A DNA stretch of 64,000 bases, from positions 15,882-79,881 of the forward strand of contig JBBQVS010000011.1 in NCBI GenBank assembly GCA_038211295.1. The letters run 5' to 3'. Shown here piece after piece: positions 9,301-16,247 of this stretch (the stretch's first letter is position 1; every line of letters begins with the position of its first letter). The notes under the pieces were generated by a model. That model did not search any database. It worked only from the letters and a program-made list of their open reading frames with translations, and was not told the DNA's origin. This DNA comes from JBBQVS01 sp038211295. Its GTDB lineage: Bacteria > Chloroflexota > Ktedonobacteria > Ktedonobacterales > Ktedonobacteraceae. A program made the translations under genes and the position numbers.

Positions 9301-10394
9301 AAACCCACGCTGTGTAATCCCACAGCTTTGATGTTCAATGCAGCATTGAGGTCACGATCAAGCGAAAGGAGACAACACGGACACTGGTACACGCGCTCAC
9401 TGAGCGGCATCTTTTGTCGATGTCCACATCGGCTACAGTCTTGACTCGTATACGCAGGGTTGACCTTGATGAACTGCCTACCAGCTTCTTCCGCTTTGCA
9501 GGACAGGTGAGAGAAAAAGGCCGACCATGCCGCGTCACTGATGCTCTTGGCAAGGCAATGAGTGTGCAGCATCCGATTGACGTTGAGGTCTTCGACACAG
9601 ATTACGCCAAATCGGTTGACAATCTGTCTGGACTGTTGATGCGTGAAGTTATCTCGTTTGAACGTCACACGTTCATGCACACGGGCAACCACCTTACGAT
9701 ACTTACGACGTTCGGGCGTTCCCTTCGCACGTTTGGAGTGTTTGCGTTGAACGCGCTTCAACGCTTTCTCTTCTGCGCGAAAGAAGCGAGGATTGTCAAT
9801 CTCTTCTGCATTGGAAAGCGTCGCAAACGTTGTGAGTCCGACATCAATCCCTACCTGGGGAGATATTGGGTCAAGACGTTGTGGGTCGCACTCACACGAA
9901 AAGGTGATGTACCACTTGCCCGTACTACTCTTGTGAATGGTTGCCGTTTTGACGGAGCCACGGACAGGACGATGATACACCATCTTGACCGCACCAATCT
10001 TAGAAAGCGAGACACGGCTCTCATGGGTGATGCTGAACCCGCTTTGGGGAAAGGTGAAGGAGTCATAGCGTCCATAGCCCTTGAAGCGCGGATACCCCGG
10101 CTTTTCACCAGCTTTGAGGCGACGGAAGAACGCTTTCACGCCCAAATCAACGCGAACTGCCACGTTTTGCAGCACTTGCGAATGGACAGTGGAGAGCGAG
10201 GGGCGTTGTTCTTTCAGCATCGGATAGGTTGCTTGTTGCCCGTAACAACTCAGACTCTTACTCTCTTGGAAGTACGCATTCTTGCGGTTTTCAAGCAAGT
10301 GGTTATAGAGCCATCGGCACTCTTCAAGGGTGCTTTCAAGGCGTGTGAGTTGGTTCTTCGTCGGATGTATCCGATACTGAAAGTTTTTTATCAT
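9276..10394 (-). CDS. tnpB: TnpB RNA-guided endonuclease (orphan IS605/IS1341 type)
   Basis: A 372-residue OrfB/TnpB with the HTH_OrfB N-terminus (MIKNFQYRIHPTKNQ, LYNHLLE) and a complete RuvC-like nuclease. The catalytic Asp is in GIDVGLTTFATL, the Glu in ICVEDLNV and the last Asp in SLDRDLNAALNI. A four-Cys zinc ribbon (CSRCGH..CPCC) lies between the second and third motifs. It has no adjacent tnpA, so it is the stand-alone type, mobile only with a transposase in trans. TnpB proteins cut DNA at sites next to a short motif under guidance of an RNA from the element's right end, which overlaps this gene's stop. The second ATG is preferred to a TTG two codons upstream. A consensus promoter lies just upstream. 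The long antisense reading frame over this gene is judged a shadow. Confidence 0.93.
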   Translation of the reverse strand: MIKNFQYRIHPTKNQLTRLESTLEECRWLYNHLLENRKNAYFQESKSLSCYGQQATYPMLKEQRPSLSTVHSQVLQNVAVRVDLGVKAFFRRLKAGEKPGYPRFKGYGRYDSFTFPQSGFSITHESRVSLSKIGAVKMVYHRPVRGSVKTATIHKSSTGKWYITFSCECDPQRLDPISPQVGIDVGLTTFATLSNAEEIDNPRFFRAEEKALKRVQRKHSKRAKGTPERRKYRKVVARVHERVTFKRDNFTHQQSRQIVNRFGVICVEDLNVNRMLHTHCLAKSISDAAWSAFFSHLSCKAEEAGRQFIKVNPAYTSQDCSRCGHRQKMPLSERVYQCPCCLLSLDRDLNAALNIKAVGLHSVGLPLEAPAF

Positions 10395-10400
10395 AGTCAA

Positions 10401-10429
10401 AGTGTAGCATAATTTAAGCTTAATGTCAA
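10401..10429 (-). promoter_or_regulatory. sigma-70-type promoter of tnpB
   Basis: On the minus strand TTGACA and TACACT are separated by 17 bases, close to consensus, with the -10 only about 8 bases before the tnpB ATG, so the mRNA would be nearly leaderless. The promoter also sits within an inverted repeat TTTAAGC..GCTTAAA. Confidence 0.6.
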
Positions 10430-10439
10430 GTTCAGCTTA

Positions 10440-10500
10440 AATGTTTGGTGCTATTCATCCCCATGACTCGAAGTCAGGGGCCTTCTGGCAACGAGAGGTA
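10440..10500 (-). mobile_element. second TnpB-type end hairpin (possible remnant)
   Basis: Read on the minus strand, AGAAGGCCCCTGACTTCGAG followed by TCATGGGGATGAAT resembles the right end at 9262-9300 (AGAAGCCCCC..GTGGGGAGTAAT) and has the same orientation. It may be the tail of an older TnpB element next to which the present one inserted, or the present element's left-end hairpin. No tnpB coding sequence was recognised to its right, and the 10500-10680 stretch holds nothing else I can name. Confidence 0.35.
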
Positions 10501-10679
10501 AAGCCCAGAAGATATCAACCCAACTTGTATCGCAATAACAAGTGCAATGAACTCCATCCAAGGGAAAATGCCAACCTACAGAGACTGATAGCACAGAAAA
10601 AGGACGGTTCCAAAAGTAAAAGCATTAATCTTCACGTACTCCTATTTTTGTACTCATGAGAAGCTCCCTTTCGCTGCGG

Positions 10680-11651
10680 TTAAAATCCTGGTTTAAGCCA
10701 TATTTTTTTCGCCATGTTTTGCTTGACGGACGCGATATACTCAAGCGAATTTTGCGAGTACCATTGTCCACTATACCACGAACCGACGCACCCCCAGATA
10801 TCGCCACCATGATAGGCAGGGTAGCCCGCGATAGGTGTGTTGATAAAGTGGGCGTTGCCATCGTAGCATTTGCGGATAATGCTGTAAATATATTCAGCAC
10901 TGAAGGCACTATCGTCGCGCATCATGGGCCACGCGCTCTTCCAATATGTGTAGGTCAATTGCAGCAGGCCGAAATATTGATAGCACTGCTTGCCGTCCCA
11001 TGTGTTGGGCGGACAAATCTTCTGATCGGTTGTCGCGCCGCCTTGCGTACTTTGTACCCAGTACGACTCAACTATTGCCTCTGCTTTAACGATATCTTCA
11101 TCAACGCCCCAGCGACAGGCAACCCACTGCAAAATCTCATCGGTTGTACCTGTAAAATTGCCCGTAATCTGGTTGCTGTACGTGTTCTCGCGCGGGTCAA
11201 GACCCGCGAGTTGTTGCGCTGTTGGCACGGTGTGATTGGGTACGTAGTTTGAGGTGCGTGGTTCAAAGCTCGAACGCCGCACGCGAGCGGCACAGGTTGC
11301 TTCATCGGGTAGCGGGCTACCGGGAGGAAGAAGCGCGAAGTGATTGGTTGGAGCAACGGGTGCGACGGTTGGCACCAGAGCCACAGTCGTAGGCGTGCTT
11401 ACGGGATGCGTCGCGACAATCGTAATGATCGGTGTGGGTTGTGGCGCAAGTTGCAGTGCCATGCTTTTTTCTGGTGTAGCCGAGGGATGAACAAGCTTCT
11501 GCTGTACCGACTGAATAGACTTATGGGGGGTAAGACCCTGACGGATGAGCAGAATTGGGAGCACAATAAGGGCGGTAAGTAATAAAAATATCAGGCAAGA
11601 GACTACTTTTGCGCGTGCTGATAATACAAAATTCTGTGATATATGTTTCAT
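10680..11651 (-). CDS. membrane-anchored lytic-transglycosylase-like protein
   Basis: A 323-residue protein with one N-terminal membrane segment (about residues 17-37), a Thr/Pro/Val-rich linker (45-105) typical of a cell-wall-spanning stalk, and a C-terminal lysozyme-like domain (about 165-320). The domain shows the expected catalytic Glu in VKAEAIVESYW, then the GLLQLTYTYW stretch that matches the conserved Gly-Leu-x-Gln motif of SLT domains. The domain also has several Cys (for example CRWG, CPPN, CYQY) that could form disulfides outside the cell. It is predicted to cleave peptidoglycan. The start at 11651 is supported by GAGG upstream and by the membrane anchor. It is monocistronic and divergent from the aldehyde dehydrogenase. 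Confidence 0.7.
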   Translation of the reverse strand: MKHISQNFVLSARAKVVSCLIFLLLTALIVLPILLIRQGLTPHKSIQSVQQKLVHPSATPEKSMALQLAPQPTPIITIVATHPVSTPTTVALVPTVAPVAPTNHFALLPPGSPLPDEATCAARVRRSSFEPRTSNYVPNHTVPTAQQLAGLDPRENTYSNQITGNFTGTTDEILQWVACRWGVDEDIVKAEAIVESYWVQSTQGGATTDQKICPPNTWDGKQCYQYFGLLQLTYTYWKSAWPMMRDDSAFSAEYIYSIIRKCYDGNAHFINTPIAGYPAYHGGDIWGCVGSWYSGQWYSQNSLEYIASVKQNMAKKIWLKPGF

Positions 11652-11874
11652 TGGGGGCCTCTACTATAGCAATAAATAATTACTTTCTGCCACACAACAT
11701 TTCCTCTTCACTATGTATCATGACGAAAGAAACGGGGAAAGTGCTACCTCTATAGCCGTATGTCCTAGCGATGTACCAAGCGACAGGGTGAAACATGCTG
11801 AGAAAAACTAAGGTAGTGATAGATGAGTATATAATGATAAGTACTACCATTGCTATTTCTCAGAAGGAGACATC

Positions 11875-13320
11875 GTGAATACTGAATATTTCGTACTGGG
11901 CGGGGAGCGCGTTCCCGCGCTAGATGGCAAAACCTTTTCCGTAATTGAGCCGGCATCGGGCAAACCGTTCGCGCAAGTTGCGGAGGCGGGCTTAGAGGAT
12001 GCGAGGCGGGCGGTGAGCGTCGCGCACAAGGCATTCGAGGCGGGAACCTGGTCGCGTTTCAGCGCGACGGAGCGTGGACGTGTGTTACTCAGAGCTTCTA
12101 CGCTGGTGCGGGAACGTCTGGAGACGCTGGCAATTCTCGAAGCACGCAACGCGGGCAAGCCATTGAACGACGCACGTGGTGAGATTGGCCTGGTCGCCTC
12201 TGTCCTTGAATATTGGGGGGGAGCCGCCAATAAGATACATGGTGACACTATTCCGGTACAGGATGCTGGTCTCGCGGTCACGCTCCGCGAACCTGTTGGC
12301 GTGTGTGCGTTGATTGTTCCCTGGAATTTTCCGCTTGTCATCGCGTCGTGGAAAATCGCCCCCGCGCTGGCCTGTGGCAATACAATTATTGTAAAGCCAG
12401 CTCAGCTTACGCCGCTCTCGGTGCTTCTGCTCGCCGATATTCTCACGGAAGCGGGACTCCCTGCCGGAGTCATGTCTGTGTTGACGGGGCCGGGTGCGAC
12501 GGTTGGCGATGCACTGGTGACGCATCCACTTGTCTCGAAGGTCTCGTTCACTGGCTCAACCGAGGTTGGCACAAATATTATGCGTTTATGCGCGACCAAC
12601 ATTACGCGTGTCTCGCTTGAGCTTGGGGGCAAAGCCGCGAACGTGGTATTCGCCGATGCTGATGTTGAGCGGTGCATAGAAGCGTCGGTCTACTCTGTTT
12701 TCGGAAATTGTGGCCAGGATTGTTGCGCTCGTTCGCGTCTCCTGGTGCAAGACACGGTCTACGACGAGTTTGTCGAGCGGTTCGCGCGGCGCACGGCTAC
12801 TCTGCGTGTCGGGCAACCGCTTGACGACGCCACAGAAATTGGGCCGCTCGTCTCTGCCACTCAGCGTCAGCGCACGCTTGGCTATCTCGCGCTGGGTCGT
12901 GAAGAGGGAGTCAGGATTGTAACGGGGGGAACTGTACCATACGTTCCTGATGGCGAGAACGGTTATTTTCTCAATCCTGTCGTGCTCGCTCATACCAGCA
13001 ATAGCCTACGTGTGGCGCAGGAAGAGATATTCGGCCCCATCGTATCTATCATCCCGTTCGCCACTGAAGCGGAGGCGATACAGCTTGCCAACGACACCGT
13101 ATACGGGTTATCGGGTTCGGTCTGGACGCAAAATCTTGGACGCGGCATCCGTGTCGCGAAGAGTATTCGTGCGGGTGTGCTCTCTGTCAATTCCAACCAC
13201 AGTGTCCACACTGAAGCCCCCTTTGGTGGCTACAAAAAGAGTGGGTTTGGGCGTGAAATGGGTATGAATGCCGCGCAACTTTACACGGAGGTAAAAACCA
13301 TCTTTTTCTCGCAAGAGTAA
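11875..13320 (+). CDS. NAD(P)-dependent aldehyde dehydrogenase
   Basis: A 481-residue member of the ALDH superfamily that oxidises an aldehyde to the acid (or to betaine/semialdehyde products). Visible landmarks are the substrate/cofactor segment VPWNFPLVIASWKIAPALA, the coenzyme loop GSTEVG, the general base Glu in SLELGGKAANVVFADAD, and the catalytic Cys in GNCGQDCCARSR. The EEIFGPIVSI and PFGGYKKSGFGREMG signatures lie near the C-terminus. The catalytic region reads DCCA instead of the usual (V/I)C(T/S)A, but the nucleophile is present. It begins with GTG at 11875 after AGAAGGAGACATC. Closest by eye to betaine-aldehyde and gamma-aminobutyraldehyde dehydrogenases; the substrate is not determinable. 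No partner genes adjoin. Confidence 0.9.
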   Translation: MNTEYFVLGGERVPALDGKTFSVIEPASGKPFAQVAEAGLEDARRAVSVAHKAFEAGTWSRFSATERGRVLLRASTLVRERLETLAILEARNAGKPLNDARGEIGLVASVLEYWGGAANKIHGDTIPVQDAGLAVTLREPVGVCALIVPWNFPLVIASWKIAPALACGNTIIVKPAQLTPLSVLLLADILTEAGLPAGVMSVLTGPGATVGDALVTHPLVSKVSFTGSTEVGTNIMRLCATNITRVSLELGGKAANVVFADADVERCIEASVYSVFGNCGQDCCARSRLLVQDTVYDEFVERFARRTATLRVGQPLDDATEIGPLVSATQRQRTLGYLALGREEGVRIVTGGTVPYVPDGENGYFLNPVVLAHTSNSLRVAQEEIFGPIVSIIPFATEAEAIQLANDTVYGLSGSVWTQNLGRGIRVAKSIRAGVLSVNSNHSVHTEAPFGGYKKSGFGREMGMNAAQLYTEVKTIFFSQE

Positions 13321-13377
13321 GCGTTTGTATGAAGAGATGAGGTGTGTGAGGGAGGGTATGGCAGTGGCAAAGGGGAT

Positions 13378-13409
13378 ATGGCGCGGGCAAGCCGCGCCAC
13401 TACTATACA
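13378..13409. repeat. REP-like palindrome, copy A
   Basis: The 32 bases here, containing GGCGCGGGCAAGCCGCGCC followed by CTACTATACA, are identical to 22787-22818. The GC-rich core is a palindrome. Both copies are intergenic. Confidence 0.7.
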
Positions 13410-13507
13410 CGGAGGAGCGTGGCGAAGCCGCGCTGTACATCCCAATGCGTGATATACTATAAGGAACAACTATTCCTTTTGCAAGAGACGACATCCCTGG
13501 AGGCAGT

Positions 13508-14596
13508 ATGACTGAACGCGACGTACAACGGCGACTCGCGCCCGCGCTACCAATGTACAACAATAAAGAAGAGAGCAGTAGTAGTAACGCACTGATTCCG
13601 ACTACTGGCCCGCTTGTCGATAGTTATGGACGCCATATTAGAAATATGCGTATCTCCCTGACCGACAAGTGTAATTTTCGTTGTACGTATTGTATGCCTG
13701 CGGAAGGTCTGCCCTGGCTCAAAAAAGAGGAATTGCTCTCGTATGAGGAGATTGTTCGTATCGCACGGGTCGCCGTGAGTCTGGGTATCGAGCAACTCCG
13801 CCTGACGGGTGGTGAGCCGCTTGTGCGGCGCGAGGTGCCGGAGCTTGTGCGTCAACTGCGTACAATCCCTGGTTTGCAGGGTATCAGCATCACCACAAAC
13901 GGTATTTTGCTCAAGCAGCAGGCGCGAGCATTGGCGGAAGCGGGTCTTACCCGTGTCAACGTCAGCCTGGACTCTCTATTGCGCGAGAAGTTCGCACGTC
14001 TCACGCGCCGCGACCAGCTCGATCAGGTGATGGAGGGACTCGCGGAAGTCGAGAAGTATCCCTCAATTCAACCAATCAAAATCAACGCGGTTGCCATTCG
14101 CGATTTCAGCGAGGAAGATGTCCTCACGTTCGCGCAATTTGCACGCAGTAAAGCCTACGTGATGCGCTGGATTGAATTCATGCCGCTTGATGCTGACCAG
14201 ACGTGGCGCAAAGAAGATATTCTTACGGGTGGCGAAATTCAGGCAATCATCGAGGCGGAGTACGGCCCACTCGTTCCTATTACGGGCGACCCTTCGGAGA
14301 CCGCGCGACGCTATACATTTAGCGACGGCATCGGAGAAGTGGGCTTTATCAATCCTGTGAGTGAGCCATTTTGCGCGAGCTGTGACCGTATTCGTCTCAC
14401 GGCCGACGGACAGTTACGCACCTGCCTGTTCGCGACAACAGAGACGGATATACGTGGTGTACTACGCTCAGGTGGCGATGATGAAGCACTCGCGCGCGTT
14501 CTACGCAATGCAGTCTGGCATAAAGAGCTGAAACACTATATTGGCGATACACGCTTCAAACGTGCCAGCCGCAGCATGTCCATGATTGGGGGATGA
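13508..14596 (+). CDS. moaA: GTP 3',8-cyclase (molybdenum cofactor biosynthesis)
   Basis: A 362-residue radical SAM enzyme that makes the first pterin intermediate of molybdenum cofactor from GTP. The N-terminal SAM cluster motif is CNFRCTYC within ISLTDKCNFRCTYCMP. The second, substrate-binding cluster is formed by FCASCDR and the later Cys in LRTCLF. The protein ends in SMIGG, and the C-terminal Gly-Gly tail is required for activity in the family. The N-terminus has about 30 extra Ser/Asn-rich residues before the core. A GGAGG site lies 6 bases before the ATG. It is convergent with the molybdenum hydroxylase cluster, whose cofactor depends on this step. No moaC or other moa genes are in the window. 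Confidence 0.95.
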   Translation: MTERDVQRRLAPALPMYNNKEESSSSNALIPTTGPLVDSYGRHIRNMRISLTDKCNFRCTYCMPAEGLPWLKKEELLSYEEIVRIARVAVSLGIEQLRLTGGEPLVRREVPELVRQLRTIPGLQGISITTNGILLKQQARALAEAGLTRVNVSLDSLLREKFARLTRRDQLDQVMEGLAEVEKYPSIQPIKINAVAIRDFSEEDVLTFAQFARSKAYVMRWIEFMPLDADQTWRKEDILTGGEIQAIIEAEYGPLVPITGDPSETARRYTFSDGIGEVGFINPVSEPFCASCDRIRLTADGQLRTCLFATTETDIRGVLRSGGDDEALARVLRNAVWHKELKHYIGDTRFKRASRSMSMIGG

Positions 14597-14618
14597 GGGA
14601 TAGCCGGGGTAGCAAATA

Positions 14619-14650
14619 GGGCAGGGGCAAGCCCGGCCCCTACTATACGA
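14619..14650. repeat. REP-like palindrome, diverged copy
   Basis: GGGCAGGGGCAAGCCCGGCC followed by CCTACTATACGA shares the central CAAGC and the CTACTATAC tail with the copies at 13378 and 22787 but has a different, compensating stem. It lies between the convergent moaA and coxG and may end both transcripts. Confidence 0.6.
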
Positions 14651-14686
14651 CGGGGTTCACCACTTTGTGGCTTGTTTTTGAGTGGC

Positions 14687-15163
14687 TCATGCCTCTTGAG
14701 AAGCGGGACTTTCGGCGGTATCGGAGGCCAGTAGTTTGGATTTGAGGCAGGAGAAGAATTGCTCGGTCAGCTTCTCGGCGGTGCTATTCATGAGGCGTCC
14801 GCCGATACTGGCAAGGGTGCCGCTTACCACAACGTCGGCCCGCCAGTCCATGCTGGTCTCGTTGGGCTTTACCGAAGCGAGGTTCATTGTTCCCGCTAGC
14901 TCAACCGCGCTTCCTGGTGCTTTGCCACGCCCCTTCACAACCATACGATCAGGCTCGTGTAGCTCTGGGCGCGTCACATCCAGATTAAACTTCGCCTTGA
15001 CCGGCCCGATGCCAATAGAAATAACCGCCTTCCAGTGTTCTGCGCCCAACTCTTCAAGGCTCTGAAAGCCTGGTGCACAGGCCGCGACCTTACGTACATC
15101 CAAAAGATAGGCCCATACCGTCTCAATCGGAACTCCAATTGTTTGCGTTCCTGAAAATTCCAT
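14687..15163 (-). CDS. coxG: CoxG-like SRPBCC protein
   Basis: A 158-residue CoxG-family protein (SRPBCC fold). In Afipia/Oligotropha CoxG is needed for maturation or membrane attachment of CO dehydrogenase, and more recent work links CoxG to quinone delivery. Diagnostic features are MEFSGTQTIGVPIETVWAYL at the start, the conserved CAPGF turn, and the VSGTLASIGGRLMNSTAEK segment before the last helix. The usual C-terminal extension with a membrane anchor is very short here. The start is set at the family's MEFSG; an upstream ATG would add 30 unrelated residues. It is the last gene of the minus-strand hydroxylase cluster, 137 bases after coxM. Confidence 0.88.
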   Translation of the reverse strand: MEFSGTQTIGVPIETVWAYLLDVRKVAACAPGFQSLEELGAEHWKAVISIGIGPVKAKFNLDVTRPELHEPDRMVVKGRGKAPGSAVELAGTMNLASVKPNETSMDWRADVVVSGTLASIGGRLMNSTAEKLTEQFFSCLKSKLLASDTAESPASQEA

Positions 15164-15300
15164 AAACGTTGCGTACCTTTCGTGCTGCACAAACTGGTGA
15201 TTGGTGCATTCGGTATATGTAGTGTATAGAGAGAACAGGGAAAGACCCGCCAACAGAAAGACCGCAATGACCTCACTGTTGGCGGGTTTCTCCTGGCATG

Positions 15301-16167
15301 TTACGCGCGTTCTGCCGCTTTAAGAATTGCGCGGCGGGCCATGACGGTAGTCATCTGGGTACGGTAGGTTTTTGAGCCGTGAATATCCTCGATGATGGTC
15401 AGACCTTCAGCGGCGTGAGTGGCGGCCTCATTCGCGGTGGCCTCATCGATTTTCTTACCGACGAGGGCAGCTTCGGCAGCACGTGCGCGTGTCGTTTTGG
15501 TGCCTGCGCCGGTGATCGCGATACTTGCCGCGCTACATGTTCCGTCGCCATTGAATGACAGCACCGCCGCGCATCCCGTGACCGCGTAGTGAGAAGCCTT
15601 GTTTTCGAGCTTCATGTACGAGGTGCCGGTGTGCGCGGGCGGAATGGCGAAGCGAATTTCTGTAAGCAATTCGCCGGGCTGTAGGGCGGTCTCGAAGGTA
15701 TCGACGAAGAAATCGTTTGCAGCGATTGTACGTTTGCCATTGGCACCCTGCGCGACAATTTCCGCTTTAAGTGCCAGCACAATCGCGGGCATATCGCCCG
15801 CAGGGTCGGAGTGTGCGATGCTGCCGCAGAGTGTGCCGCGATTGCGAACTTGCTGGTCGCCTAGCACGGTTGCGGCGTCCGTGAGTAACGCGAAGTGCTG
15901 ACGGAGCAGTGCGGAACGTGAGACCTGCGTATAGGTGGTCATCGCTCCAACTGCAATCACGCCATTTTCTTCGCGAATGTACGAGAGGGCCGCTATCTTG
16001 CCGATATCGACAAGGTGTTCGGGCTGTGACAGGCGGAGCTTCAGGGTTGGAATCAGGCTATGACCACCCGCCAACACTTTGGCATCGTCGCCATATTGTT
16101 GCAGTAACGCGATTGCCTCATCCACCGTCTGGGCTGGATGGTACTCAAAAGATGCGGGAACGGACAT
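15301..16167 (-). CDS. coxM: molybdenum hydroxylase FAD subunit
   Basis: A 288-residue medium subunit that binds FAD and passes electrons from the iron-sulfur subunit to the acceptor. The FAD-binding PCMH-type domain covers about residues 1-175, with the AGGHSLIPTLKLRLS loop and the RGTLCGSIAHSDPAGD motif. The CO_deh_flav_C domain fills the rest (KLENKASHYAVTGCAA). The start at 16167 follows a strong GAGGAG site; the 14 codons upstream are outside the conserved family start. The gene order coxM after coxL on this strand is S-L-M, whereas the classical carboxydotroph order is M-S-L. Confidence 0.92.
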   Translation of the reverse strand: MSVPASFEYHPAQTVDEAIALLQQYGDDAKVLAGGHSLIPTLKLRLSQPEHLVDIGKIAALSYIREENGVIAVGAMTTYTQVSRSALLRQHFALLTDAATVLGDQQVRNRGTLCGSIAHSDPAGDMPAIVLALKAEIVAQGANGKRTIAANDFFVDTFETALQPGELLTEIRFAIPPAHTGTSYMKLENKASHYAVTGCAAVLSFNGDGTCSAASIAITGAGTKTTRARAAEAALVGKKIDEATANEAATHAAEGLTIIEDIHGSKTYRTQMTTVMARRAILKAAERA

Positions 16168-16247
16168 GTTTTTCTCCTCTTTCCCAAATAGAAACGTGCC
16201 AGAAGACACCTATTTTTTGTACTACAGGTGTCTCCGGTGCGAACACT

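Noticed and set aside
9414..10412. 332-codon plus-strand open frame
   Set aside because: It is exactly antisense to tnpB, which has complete family motifs. No ribosome site and no recognisable protein sequence in this frame.
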